Assembly: GCA_907163375.1 (NCBI GenBank)
Contig: CAJQUW010000498.1
Location: 124,001 to 188,000, forward strand
Length of the DNA: 64,000 bases
Direction of reading: 5' to 3'
Origin: Prostheceraeus crozeri
Taxonomy: Eukaryota; Platyhelminthes; Polycladida; Euryleptidae
The notes under the pieces were generated by a model that saw only the letters and a program-made list of their open reading frames with translations, was not told the DNA's origin and searched no databases. Shown here one piece after another: positions 46,376 through 57,230 of this stretch. Position numbers and translations under genes: made by a program. Positions within the stretch are counted from its first letter, which is position 1. Each line of letters opens with the position of its first letter.

Positions 46376-46669
46376 AATGTAGCCCACGAGAGGATATGAA
46401 ATATGCCTATGCCCAATCTGAGATCCAATACGATAGATCTATGTTGCGCTCTTTAGATCCATTTTTATAACAAACTTAGATATTTCAATGAAACACAAAC
46501 TTAACAATATCTTAAATATCATGGTGATTTCAGCGGAGAAATACTTGAATTTGAATTCAGCGGAGAAATACAAATGGAAGTGATCATGGAAATCTAAGAA
46601 TTCCACTAGATAGCTCAAATATAGTCTATTATTTTATGAAATAGGAGAGGAAGAGCACGGTCATCAACT

Positions 46670-47095
46670 ATGCAGTAGTGGACTTTATTGATGAGCTGTT
46701 TAACTTTGACATTGAGGAAAAGCAGTAGAAAAAGGCTACGATCAAATAAGAAAGGAATTGAAAGAATTCCAGACTCAATACTAAGACGATAGAAAAGTCG
46801 CGCTTTACTTCAACTGATTCAAGCGAAGGCATGAATAATGGAAAGCGGCTCATGACTACCAGAGGAAGGTATCAAGAGCACTGAATGAGGATTGCCTATC
46901 AAAAGATGGAGATGAACTATCTGTTTGACTGCTTCTTCATAGAGCTGAAGAAACAAAATGGCGATCTGTATCCACTTCCTACATGGAAATCTTTTATGTT
47001 TTCTATAACAATATTATCTCAACTAAACGAAAGGACGATGATCGAAGGATTCCATCTTGAATTGACGACCACCTCAACAGCACAAAGTAAGTCTT
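46670..47095 (+). pseudogene. possible Crypton-type (tyrosine recombinase-like) protein remnant
   Basis: The segment VVDFIDELFNFDIEE near 46676 and, in the frame 46885-47157, MNYLFDCFFIELKKQNGDLY then PLPTWKSFMFSITILSQLNE resemble the N-terminal region found in Crypton-derived and KIAA1958/ZMYM-like proteins. In those proteins a stretch of the form LNxLLCxFFIExKKxNGxxYEPxTL is followed by a helical region before the tyrosine recombinase core. Several stops interrupt it, the recombinase catalytic residues are not seen, and the assignment rests on one motif. Confidence 0.45.
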
Positions 47096-47159
47096 CATCA
47101 CATTTATTCTTGCCATTTCAATATCTAAATTCTAAACTACTGAATAGATTAAAATGAAC

Positions 47160-47984
47160 ACGAATTGCATTTGCTCTAATTTATTTACCTACTCATGCTA
47201 GAATTTTTTAGCCTGCAAATAGTTCATTTTTTGTGACATTTAGAAATTTATATCTAGGCCTACATAACAAAACACATGCAAAGTCGCATGATAGGTGGAA
47301 TGTATTTATGATTCAATGAAATCATTGGCTAAAGAGCAATAGTGCTTAGTGTATGACTATCAAATAACGAAAATGAAATAAATCATGTAAATATATAAAA
47401 TATGCATGTATATTTTGTATATGCTGCCCACACAGAGAAAATTGCCTCTTTGTATTTGTTTCCATAATAGTACATGGGTATTTTTCATTCAACACCAAAA
47501 GCTTAAGCTATTAAGTATATGGTGCAAATCATTTAAGCAATATAAACTGGTAACAGAACGTATTCCATCTTTTATTTATTTGCTTCTTATTTCATTCCAA
47601 AATACAAATGGTAGGATCAATGGCATCAGATTATGATAGCAAATACTGTAATATATTTCTTGACTTTACTTCATTGAATATAAAATACCATAAATTTCTT
47701 AACAATTCTAATTGTTCTAATTCTTATAATTCTGTTTTAATTCCAGCTCCCTTTCGAATGATAGATCAATTGTGGTTGCACCACAGTTGCTATCAAATCC
47801 AAATTTTCAATGCCGTGGACATACTACAACAAGCAACAATTTTTCTAAGCAATGAGATCCAAGAGACGTGATGCAGATGACATAGTACTATGCCTTCTTT
47901 CCAATGTTATAAAACATTACTACTTTGACATATCTATTGTCTTTTGGCCGGAGAAATATATAGTGAGAATTTTAAGTAGATATC
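47160..47984. other. unassigned interval
   Basis: Open frames at 47406-47636 and 47608-47871 show no known domain. Confidence 0.4.
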
Positions 47985-48320
47985 AGGGTAATTCATCGTC
48001 AGAGTGGGTTACATGATTAGAACGACGATGGACATAGAAAGCAGTAGAATGTCATGGACATGCGTTGGCATGACAGTGAACGGTACCTAAACGATGGCGG
48101 ATTCCAGTGGTTGACATAGGAAGTTACCGGCAGCCTGTGTACTATGTAAATATTCACGATTACCATAATTTCTACTTCCAATATGATAAAATAACTTACA
48201 ATAAATCGCCTTGCGGCAAGAAGCTACAACTTTTACATGTTTCAACAATTTGCTTCTTCTAAAGATCTAGCAATCGGCGCATAGAAGGGCGGCTGAAATT
48301 ACCTAAAAACATTTAGATGA
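47985..48320 (+). repeat. dispersed repeat, second copy of 21345-21825
   Basis: This carries ACGATGGCGGATTCCAGTGG, TTACCGGCAGC, GTAAATATTCACG and AAATAACTTACAATAAATCG in the same order as the copy nested in the long-inverted-repeat element. It ends where the foldback at 48328 begins. Confidence 0.65.
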
Positions 48321-48327
48321 GAAGATG

Positions 48328-48837
48328 AGTGATATCATGAAGTTACCACAAAATCATGACCCTTTTGACTGGAAATGTTGCATTCTCACTTTTTCTGTAA
48401 AAATGCTGTTGTTTGATATCTTCAGAATCCTTGCGATGTAAGGAGTTCGAATATATAAGTTTCATTCAAGTAAGTTCAATAGTTATTTTTTAAACTTATT
48501 CAATATTTTTTCCTCATCACCGCTAAAATACAAAAACAATCAAGGCAAACAATCTGCAGTCCCTGTGAGAGAACAAAGACATGCCTTTGCAAATTGTTTC
48601 TTTTTGAACCTTCGTTCACCTTGCATTGTGGTTGTACACTTTTGCGGTAATGAGAAAAATATTGAAGAAGTTTGAAGAAGAACTATTGAACTTATTTAAA
48701 TGAAACTTAGATATTCGAACTCCTTACATCGCAAGGATTCTGAAGATAACTAACATGAACATTTTTGCAGAAAAAGTGAGAATGCAACATTTCCAGTCAA
48801 AAGAGTCATGATTTTTTGGTAACTTCACGATATCACT
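48328..48837. mobile_element. foldback element, 510 bp, ~155-bp arms
   Basis: The left arm (48328-48484) starts AGTGATATCATGAAGTTACC and the right arm (48681-48837) is its inverted copy with few differences. The longest exact shared blocks include TTCAGAATCCTTGCGATGTA and GAAATGTTGCATTCTCACTT. The loop is about 196 bases. It is unrelated in sequence to the GTCCGGCAGCC family. No duplication of flanks was found. Confidence 0.85.
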
Positions 48838-48869
48838 GTTTTTTCTATATAGTTCATCGATTTTGATGA

Positions 48870-49152
48870 CCAGCATATAAAAAGAGAGCTCAGAAAGTGC
48901 TCGTTCTCTCTGTGCCGTGTGATTATCATATTAATGCTTTCTTATTGAAAAATTGCGATTTGTGAATTTAGCGATTTTCATGATTTGAGTACTGCTCAGC
49001 AAATTCAATAATGGATACAAATATATAATGGCTTATTTGTAAGCTGAGAATGCAAGCTCTCAATGATGTGTGGCACGTTGCTGTGCAATTCGATTATAAG
49101 ACATGAGAATCGATTGAATTTCGGAATAATTTAGGCGGTCCAGTTTTTACTA
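48870..49152 (-). repeat. dispersed repeat A, copy 2 (see 36997-37200)
   Basis: In reverse complement it begins GTAAAAACTGGACCGCCTAA and continues CAATCGATTCTCATG, GAGAGCTTGCATTCTCAGCT and TTTGTATCCATTATTG, collinear with the first copy. Confidence 0.6.
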
Positions 49153-49345
49153 TCAGGTATTTTTAATATGTAGATTGTCACCCAACATCAGTAAAGCGAC
49201 AATTCTGAAATTTTGCCTCCAATCTTCTGGCAAGTTAGAGAGCCTCAAACATCGCAAAGTACTATTTGTTGATGTAGATCCCATATACTTTCGAGCTTCG
49301 TGCACTCAATAACGTAATGATCCAGCACACATTTAAAAAATCAAA

Positions 49346-49684
49346 ATGAGATTTGTCATTTTTAAGATTATGAATGCACTTTTAACATGTAGGATAGAAT
49401 TCTCCATCAGTAAGCAGAAATTCGACATTCTTCGTAACCGGTGGCTTGATCGATTTGCTGATAAAGATAATGAAAACGTCTTGACAACCGATGATAAACA
49501 AGCAGTCTCTCTTGATCACAAGATAGTATTCACAGAATTTCTTTCTGGTACAACACGTATTGACTTTGTGAATTACGCGGCAGATGGTGAATGTGAGATG
49601 GACAATTCTTATTTTAACTTCTATTCGACTTCTTGCTTCTATTGTATTCCGGCAAGACGGCTTCTGCATCACCTGCGTGTGTGA
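49346..49684 (+). CDS. unrecognised open frame, 112 codons
   Basis: I do not recognise this protein. It begins with a basic, hydrophobic stretch and has a charged middle (RNRWLDRFADKDNENVLTTD) followed by a cysteine pair near the C-terminus (SCFYC). There is no signal peptide or known motif and no neighbour that suggests a role. A minus-strand frame of similar length overlaps it almost entirely, so chance is a real possibility. Confidence 0.15.
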   Translation: MRFVIFKIMNALLTCRIEFSISKQKFDILRNRWLDRFADKDNENVLTTDDKQAVSLDHKIVFTEFLSGTTRIDFVNYAADGECEMDNSYFNFYSTSCFYCIPARRLLHHLRV

Positions 49685-49759
49685 TGCATTTCGGTCATTC
49701 TTGGTCATTTTGGTCATTCTTGGTCATTGTTTTAATTTCTAGCACGCCATTTTGGTTCG

Positions 49760-51950
49760 TCAGATCATCCTACATTTACATTGATTTAATTCTATGATAT
49801 GCATACCCTAAGAAGCCCATAAACAGAAACACAACCTTGCTGATATGCCACTTTTGTACAATTCATCGATTGAGAAAATACTTCAACTGATTACCTGAAC
49901 ACAAATCATTTGATGAAGTCATAACTTAAGCTTAAAACATGCTGAAATGTGGCATTTCTTTATCATCGGCAGAGCTTCCATCATCAACTTGCCTCTCAGC
50001 TTGAGGTTTGGTCATAAAACCAGCTGTGCTGAATATATTTATCTGCAAACTGTTGTTTTTCGACAAAAGAGTGTCTACTGATGATGGAAGTCGGAACTTA
50101 GAAAAATATGGAAAATAATAAAACTATTGCAAAGGTTTTCCATCACATTAATTAATTGCGATTGATTTTATCATACATAAATTAATTTATAATTGGATAG
50201 ATTTTCCAAACGATAAATTGTTCTAATTAAATTTAAATGATTCGCTAACAGATTATAATTTTCCAATATCTGTGGTACTAAAGACCTGCTATGTAGATAA
50301 GCATGGCGCACCTCAGTTAAAAGCCTCAGATCGAGATATTCTGTAGACTTACAGACTACTGTAGATTCTGCCATTAATAGGTCAAATTAGAATTGTTTTT
50401 TGCAATTTAAAGTTTAAGCTGAGTGCTATTGCTAATTTTTATTGCGTATGCAAGGCTTATTAATTTTCATTTAAATTCCGAAATGACTTTCAGGTTTTTC
50501 TCAACAATGTTGAGGTTAACAACCTATAAGTTGAAGACAACTTCATGTATGCCACAGTGTTTTTATGTAAATGACGGTTGTGATTTTGTCGTCATCAAAA
50601 TCGTCTTGACAATTATATTGCCGACCGGAAAAGTACATCAGAAAACCGCTATTGCCCGGTACTAAATTCCCCCCTTGGAAAAGATAGTCAAACCGATTCT
50701 TCTTGGATTTTTAAAACAATCTAACTCTTAGCAGTGATGCAAGTGCAAATTTAATAAGGTCACCTAAAAGCCACAAGTCTCGTTATGTCGGTATTGTATC
50801 ATCAGTTTGATTCTTGCCAAACAACAATTTCAAGATAAGGAAGTGGAAATCGAATAACACGCAGGGTAGGAGTCTACTTCCACAAATTACAACTGTTTTT
50901 CTCCTGAAAACTTTGAGCTACATTTTATTACAGTAAGAAGAATAACACCGATATGAGAGGAATATGTTTGCAATGAGGAACAGTGAAGAATTTCGGAGTT
51001 CCATCAGGAATAAATGAATTGTATACAAACTATACATACACACATGAATAGATATATTAGATTACCGTCTTAATTGCTTCACATATTTATATCCAAAGAA
51101 AGTATATGGAAAGGAAAATATCTGATACATGCATATATGTTGAAATAGTAAACTCTAGAACTACTTACAACTATTGGCTAAAACAACGAGTCATAGCTTC
51201 CGCTCATCTGAGTGAGCCACTTGCGTGGGTAATTTGAGAATTACTCTTAAAAAGCACTTCACGCATTTGTCAGTTTCACAAGTTCACATTTAGCTAGTGA
51301 TAAAAGTGTAATACACTGTCTTCATGTATACCAACGTCACAACTTCCAGGTATGACTTTTGCAGCATCTTATCTAAAGTGACATAATATAAACCGTGAAT
51401 ATATTGACGTCAATCAAATCTCTGCAAATCAAATTGACGGGTAGGATATTATGTTACGACACAAAAGTTCTTGCGGTACAAATTCTGAAGCAAAGACAAT
51501 AAAGAAATACGTTATTCAATAATTTCTGAAAAATCATTACCGGATATTATAAACATCTCAAACGCGAAATTTAAAAATTGATGAGATGACAGATCCCACA
51601 TTTCCAATTAAGAGAGAAAGATGAAATGAATCAAATATGTTAAATTTTCTGCAGAACAAATGAAATGGCAAAGCAGGAAATTGGCATATGACTCTTCTGC
51701 GTGAAAATCTCCAACGGATAATGTTTCAAATGTCGTAATGATATTTCTTGAATTTCAATAATCTCCTCAGTCGCTTTTACAGACAAAGTAAGAGACTCCC
51801 AATGTTCTAACCTCAATGTGTTGATAGCATTTTGCTGCAAAAATGAGTTGCAACACCAAATTATTGCCATTTCAGGAATGAAGTTCATTATTACTATAAT
51901 GGCAGCTTACGTGAGGTGCATTTTTACGGCAATTATTTTCGATATAGAAA
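49760..51950. other. unassigned interval
   Basis: No recognised gene. Short frames at 50171-50374, 50423-50665 and 51640-51888 have no known domain. Confidence 0.4.
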
Positions 51951-52006
51951 ATACAGGTTGTCTTCCTCTAATATAGTGCCAACAAATCAAAGAAACTCCT
52001 TTTTTA

Positions 52007-52040
52007 TGTCAGCAGACGTTTCGGGTCGAGATCCTTTTTA
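52007..52040 (-). other. possible Penelope-type tail with hammerhead stem II motif
   Basis: On the minus strand, GGATCTCGACCCGAAACGTC contains a GGATC-TC-GACCC hairpin followed by GAAAC and GTC. That is the pattern of stem II, GAAA and the cleavage triplet in hammerheads linked to Penelope-like elements. The CUGANGA strand that should precede it is not recognisable. Confidence 0.35.
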
Positions 52041-52194
52041 AACGCAGATGACAGAAAATACAGATGTGATGAAGAGCGTATTTATACAAAATGAAGGCAA
52101 CTTAAAACATGTCAGCCAATTTAGCGACAATGAAGTTTTATGCACAATCAATTTTCTTAGATTTTAATAGTCTTAATTAATTTCCTAGATTCGG

Positions 52195-52270
52195 TGCAAT
52201 GGCCTTGTGGTATAGTGTGCTTGATGTGCGTTCGGGAGACTTAGATTCAAACCATGGTTGGATGAAACCT
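52195..52270 (+). repeat. tRNA-derived SINE-like head
   Basis: TGGCCTTGTGGTATAGTG (52200-52217) resembles an A box and AGATTCAAACC (52252-52262) a B box, with 34 bases between them. The sequence following has no recognisable SINE body. It resembles the head at 25688-25770. Confidence 0.5.
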
Positions 52271-52539
52271 TTTTTATCATCTTGCATATCTATGAGCCTC
52301 TCTGTCTATCGTCATGCATAACATACACCGGAAATGCTAAAGGAAATTAGTTTGATATCTTGGATGTTTTGGACTAAAAAGATAAACGAAAAGACTGATT
52401 TTTTTCTTACAATCAAAAATTTACAACTTCTTTGTCAAAGTATTCGCTATTTTCAAGTCATTCAGAAAAGACGAACACATCAGAAATGAGTGAAATAGAC
52501 TCCAGAAGAAGATGAAAAAATAATTCAACAATGCTTGAT

Positions 52540-53110
52540 TCCAGTTGACAATTAAGACTTCCAATGTGCATGGTATCCATAAAATGAACAAATACCTTTA
52601 TACATGTACATGTATGTCTGAACTTATTTCCATCACTGAAACTTAGCTAGATAGCGAGATTATCAATGAATCAATTATCGTCAATGGCTATCACACATTC
52701 AGATGAGATTGTCCAGATGGAAGACAAAAAGATAGTCCAAGATCGTATGGGTATTGCTGTGACTATTTTTGTCGCATGTGATATTCTAGTCTCATATACT
52801 GAGAAATTTGATGATAAGGACACAGATGTGTGACTTAATTTATGTCATTTTTCCACGCTTTTATCTTCTTGATATGTATTATAATCAGCCACAGCTGTCT
52901 ATATTTGAATAAATGCCTATTACTAAACCTACAACTAAACCTATTACTAAACCGTTGATATCAAATTATCGCCGTTTTCTTCTTCCCCAAGTGCTCTCGT
53001 CTTACTAGTGCATCTACGACTCAAACTGAAGATACAGTGCTGATATATCAAAGCTTGTTGATTCTAGGAGACTTTATGAAGTTGAGAATTACATCTCTGC
53101 TAAGATTTAA
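52540..53110 (+). pseudogene. LINE apurinic-like endonuclease domain fragment
   Basis: This is the N-terminal endonuclease of a non-LTR retrotransposon, which nicks the target. Frames around 52555-52760 read TSNVHGIHKMNKYL, then ELISITET with LDSEIINESIIVNGYHTFR and DCPDGRQKDSPRSYG. They correspond to the asparagine-containing start of the fold, the catalytic ETWL segment and the FRxDRPDGR strand. Stops replace conserved positions (for example the W of ETWL). A later ILGDFMKL near 53060 could be the GDFN motif. The reverse transcriptase is absent, so this is not simply a 5'-truncated insertion. Confidence 0.6.
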
Positions 53111-53379
53111 ATTTCTAATTGCCTCAACTGTAGAAGAACTTGTTTGACTCTCCTTTTCCGAGGGGGAATTTTCTGATTTGCATTTTTCGAAAAGTAGGTT
53201 TCGTCGTAAAATTCTTTGGGTAGAATTACAAAATTATTGGTAGTTGTTCACCCTGTGCACATCTAAGTATGGTAACACCTTATCGACGAGGAGAGCAAAG
53301 TATTTTAAACTGCTTGCTATATGAATATTCAACAGTGCCGACTGTTTAGTAATTGTATAATTACTTAACTACTTCTCAA

Positions 53380-53500
53380 TTACATGACTGAAAATGTAAA
53401 TGATTGCAATTACAAATTACTCATCAGAAAATGTAATTGATTGCAATTACCTATTACATTAATTGTAATTGTAACTGCAATTGAAACACACGTCTGCATA
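53380..53500. repeat. palindromic TAATTGCAATTA-rich patch
   Basis: Overlapping strings AATTGATTGCAATTACC and TTAATTGTAATTGTAACTGC form nested short palindromes. Low-complexity, possibly a decayed MITE end. Confidence 0.4.
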
Positions 53501-54640
53501 TACGCAATTAGCAAGTTATATGCGAAATGGAATTGCTATGCTATACTTATCATATCGCATTATCATATCATTTTATATCATTGCTTATTAAATACAGCAG
53601 GACTTCTCATGTCAACAATTGGATGTCTGGTCCTTTATTATCTGCAAAATAGATGCTTAGACATCAACTACCACAACACTGTTATTCCTACATCTTGTCA
53701 ATTGCCCCATTAATGGTGATTGGCTACCAACGCTGCCATGTTGTTTATCTAGATTAATGGATAAAGTTAAGTAGTATCAAATAAAAGTAACATCAATATA
53801 AAGTTAATAATCAATATACATAATATATAAGTTATATAAGTAAATTGATATCAATATATACCGGTAGTTAAGTAATAATAACAAAGCTGAATGGTGTCAC
53901 CGACGTATTTCAAAGTTAGTTTCGTCTCAGCAAGATTTTAGCATGGTATTCTATGAAATAGCATTATGCGTATGTTCGTGGTCAGACATACTCGCATGAT
54001 GCTAGATTGAGCCTGAGATCGAAAACGCATCAATTTGTTTTTGAGAATTAAAATTGCTTATGTTAAATTAAAAATGCTATATTATGCTATTTATATGCTA
54101 TAAAAATTTAAGATTCTATATCATTAATATCTCTCAATTTGGCTTGATGAAGTTTCTGCAATTATTGATTGAAGTCAAGTGGCAACAATTGCTGCCAAGC
54201 GCTGGTAACAATATCAGAAGTAAAAAGTCAAAACATTTATTTCCAACTTGGAAAACGTAGTACACATATACATAACATTGATGTGATGAGTGATAAAATG
54301 ATAAAAATGTCCATGTACAATGAATGATGGAGGATGAGATGTACAAGTAAGTGAAATGATGATATGGATCGGAAGAAAAGGCATATCATAGCATTGATTT
54401 TGCGATGAACCGTTGAAGCACTATTATTGAGTATTGCAAGGATCTCATACCTTCAATAGAGCAGTTTTTAACTGACGCAGATGAATCGATGACTTGGCAA
54501 TTGATTCCCTTATATTAGAGCAAATGAAAATTACATGCGTCATCAATGTGTTGGCTATAAGATTTGCAGTGAAAGGCTGTACGCTTACAATATCTGGCTT
54601 CTTTATTACTTTACTGAGAGCGTGCATGATCTCACGAACG
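53501..54640. other. unassigned AT-rich interval
   Basis: A TA-rich stretch (53765-53885) and no recognised gene. Confidence 0.35.
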
Positions 54641-54909
54641 TGTTAAGCCTGGTGCACATTAGCTGCATTTCGCAGTTTGTCGTCCGTAGTTCGCAGTTCA
54701 CTGCAACAACATCTCCGAATTGCATCGTTGATTCAAGTCGTTGGCAGTTCGTCATTTGTACATGTACATTAATTTTCCATAAATGATGATGTCAGTTGTC
54801 GCTAAACAGGCTAAGTGCGTTATCTGTCGTTAACTGCGTGTCGTTGACATCATTAGGAAAACACAAAATTTACTGACGCAGTTCGGTTCTGTTCACAACT
54901 TTTGAAGCA

Positions 54910-55360
54910 ATGATGGATATTGATCGATCAGGGATGCGGAGTCATGGAGTCCTATCTAGATGATTGGACTCGGCATCCCTGGATCAAACTGAAAAGTTGA
55001 TAGTTGAAGTAGAGAAGCACCCACACTTATACAATACATCATTGAAAGGCTATAAAGACAAAATCTTGAAAGAAAATTCGTGGAAATCAGTCAGTAAATC
55101 CTTTGCTATGACCGTCGAGGAAGCGCAGAGGCGATGGAAAAATCTCGGAGATACTTCTCCTCGGAAACAGAGGGAGAAAAGACTGCGAGCGAAGTGGAAG
55201 CGCTGCCATTAAAGACGACAAATGGCCATGTTTATCGTTTTTAAGCATTTTTAAGCGTTCTGGCACCAACAGTAAAGCAGTCATCTTTTTGAGAGGAGGG
55301 AACATACAGCATATATTTATGCTCTACAATAGGACATCAAGTTTTTTGAATGAGCCATGA
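54910..55360 (+). pseudogene. MADF (Myb/SANT-like) DNA-binding protein of a Harbinger-type element
   Basis: Harbinger elements usually encode a DDE nuclease and a Myb/SANT- or MADF-like partner that binds the ends and helps bring the nuclease to the nucleus. Here the original start is probably ATGATGGATATTGAT at 54910. A 53-bp hAT-like insertion adds a stop, and the open frame resumes at 54964. The MADF domain is clear: DQTEKLIVEVEKHPHLYNTS, then YKDKILKENSWKSVSKSF and VEEAQRRWKNLGDTSPRKQR. A frameshift near 55195 moves the C-terminal part, SGSAAIKDDKWPCLSFLSIF, into another frame that runs to a stop at 55358-55360. The KWPxxxxLSFL pattern after the domain is usual for this group. The domain itself is well kept, the gene as a whole is broken. 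Confidence 0.75.
54929..54981. mobile_element. 53-bp hAT end-to-end remnant
   Basis: CAGGGATGCGGAGTCATGGA and GATTGGACTCGGCATCCCTG form opposed ends with almost nothing between them. The terminus is the same as in the 697-bp hAT element at 55990-56686. The flanks GATCGAT and GATCAAA resemble each other only partly. It interrupts the start of the MADF frame. Confidence 0.7.
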
Positions 55361-55740
55361 ATGTACATATCTTTTACAATAGATGAACTCATCTTGTAGT
55401 TGCCAATCGTTCTTTGGCTGAAATAGATTCTCTCAGCCCTAAATGAGTAATTCAATTTCAGGATGTTTAGCAATTCATCTAACATACTTAGCGATATCCT
55501 AGTATATTTGCAGAAAGTTTGAGTTATTTTCTGCGATTTGGTTTAATAAACGCATTTCACCTTATTTCCTCCTGAATATGAAAATTGGACGAATCCACCA
55601 CCACCTAGCATTTCTTCTCAATGTTGTTATGTACAGGAGAAGCAGTAGTTGACGTCTCTTGTTCAACGCAACCAACATTTTCTTCGATTCAACGAACGAT
55701 GTCGTTAGTAATGTACATGCTTACAGCGACTGCATAAGTT
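55361..55740. other. Harbinger interior without recognised gene
   Basis: Sequence between the MADF remnant and the 21-bp array. I saw no nuclease motif. Confidence 0.4.
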
Positions 55741-55989
55741 GAAGAAGGCAGACTACAACTGCGAATCGCGAGCTACAACTTCATTTTTCGAATTGCAAGC
55801 AACTAACTGCGAGCTGCAAACGACTAACTGCGAGTTGCCAACGACTGACTGCGAGCTGCAAACGACTAATTGCAAGCTGCAAACGACTAACTGCGAGCTG
55901 CAAAAGACTAACTGCGAGCTGCAAGCAACTAACTGCGAACTGCAAACGACTAACTGCGAGCTGCAAGCAACTAACTGCGAATTGTGAAC
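55741..55989. repeat. 21-bp subterminal array, about 11 copies
   Basis: The unit is ACTAACTGCGAGCTGCAAACG. Because 21 is divisible by three, both strands stay open through it. The plus frame 55739-55987 encodes repeats of ELQTTNC and the minus frame repeats of LQLAVSR. The same CGCAGTT core, inverted, lies near the left end of the element. The array is probably a set of protein-binding sites expanded by slippage, not a gene. Confidence 0.85.
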
Positions 55990-56686
55990 CAGGGATGCGG
56001 AGTCGGAGTCCTATCATTTTTGCTTGGGTCCGGAGTCCTATCAGATGATGGGACTCCAGAATCAGGCCTATAACTAGACCCGAAATATAATACAAACAAA
56101 TTATTATTTATCCTTGTGCATGGCTGTCACTGTCTTGATGTCAACTTTCTCCGTCAAACAAAAGTACAGAGACAGCAGTGCATGCAAAACTTGTAATAGT
56201 TGAGGGAATGAACCATGAAAGTGAAAAAAGGATTGCCTTCTTACTCGATGATCTAGATCACATCAAACCTACACACCAAAGGTCACATCAGAGACAAAAA
56301 TGAAATACTAGCTTGTTTGGGAACATTACCTCTTACCCTCACCTTAATCTTGTGTGATGGCTCCTCTAAAGCGCATATTAAAATCGAAAGTGCACTCATA
56401 TTTTTTGGAGAAGAATGCGGATTTTCCAGTCTGGTAGAGACTGGAGAAAACTGTGTGAAGCACACATCAAGAAGATGGGAGGAGCAGAGTCGCATGCATC
56501 CAACTTAAAGCGACATTTGATAAACTTTCATCGAAAATGATTGATAATTGATACAGCAATGATCACTAAAGATATGTTCAGGTAAGCCTATCTATAATGT
56601 ATATATTTTCAAAAACTAGGCTTTATATATTGGCCACTCGGAGTCGGAGTCCTATCAAAATGATATGACTTCGCTCCGCATCCCTG
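55990..56686. mobile_element. hAT-type non-autonomous element, 697 bp
   Basis: The ends are CAGGGATGCGGAG, with the exact complement CTCCGCATCCCTG on the right. Inward, GTCGGAGTCCTATC is present near both. The flanks TTGTGAAC (55982-55989) and CTGCGAAC (56687-56694) are an 8-bp duplication with two C/T differences. It inserted in the last unit of the 21-bp array. The interior frame 56317-56508 contains SSLVETGENCVKHTSRRWEE and a histidine-rich continuation (SNLKRHLINFHRK near 56500) that may be a BED-type zinc finger fragment, a domain common in hAT transposases. Confidence 0.8.
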
Positions 56687-56759
56687 CTGCGAACTGCACC
56701 TGCTGTACACCAAGCTTTAGTACGATGGAGCGATAATTAAGCTGTGTCAACAAATTATC

Positions 56760-57230
56760 TGTCATTTGGTAAAGCAAAGGTGGTTCATCGATATTCGAAG
56801 GAAAAGCTGCTGATATGCCACACCCATGCATGTTTACAACGATAGGATGGGCAGCGTTGACTTATTTCACAAATTCGTCGTGACATATCGCATTCACATG
56901 CGCTCCAAGAAGTGGTGTTGACCATTTCCTGGTTGAGGATTAGCGGCAGCAAGGGTGAATTTTTGGATGCTTCAGCACCGAGTGTGAGAAAAACAATAGG
57001 ACAATATTTCCAGCGACAGATCGCACTGCAACTGATCACCATGCATGGTGTTCCACCAAAGGTCCCCGAAAGACCTCTACACGGAGAAGCTGCTGAAACC
57101 CTTCGAGCTCCGGTTGTTCATCACAATCTCATAAGAGGGCAATCGAGATTTTGTCGATGTAAGCAGTGTGGTAGACGAACAATCCTGAAGTGCGTGGCAA
57201 AATACACCAATAATTTCTGGTGTGCATGAC
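56760..57230 (+). pseudogene. second piggyBac transposase, C-terminal part
   Basis: Frames near 56780-56920 give HRYSKEKAADMPHPCMF and then RMGSVDLFHKFVVTYRIHMR with SKKW, the MGGVDLFDQ and SKKWWWP region of piggyBac transposases. The frame 56912-57229 continues with IGQYFQRQIALQLIT and the terminal cysteine finger RFCRCKQCGRRTILKC, ending NNFWCA. It is more like other piggyBac subfamilies than like the copy at 26.4 kb. No left end was found, so the 5' part is lost. Confidence 0.75.

Larger units (their letters stand above)
54646..56716 (+). mobile_element. PIF/Harbinger-type element, 2071 bp, TTA target duplication
   Basis: TTA (54643-54645) precedes AGCCTGGTGCACATTAGCTG, and the right end reads AGCTTGGTGTACAGCAGGTG on the minus strand, followed outside by TTA (56717-56719). 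A three-base TWA duplication is the hallmark of PIF/Harbinger. Subterminal CGCAGTT motifs occur on the left (54670-54715), and the 21-bp array on the right is their inverted counterpart. The only recognisable gene inside is a MADF-type DNA-binding protein. No DDE nuclease gene is present, so the element is a deletion derivative. Confidence 0.8.

Noticed and set aside
55739-56095. 82-codon plus-strand and 104-codon minus-strand frames with heptad-like repeats
   Set aside because: They are translations of the 21-bp subterminal array and the start of the hAT insertion, open on both strands at once.
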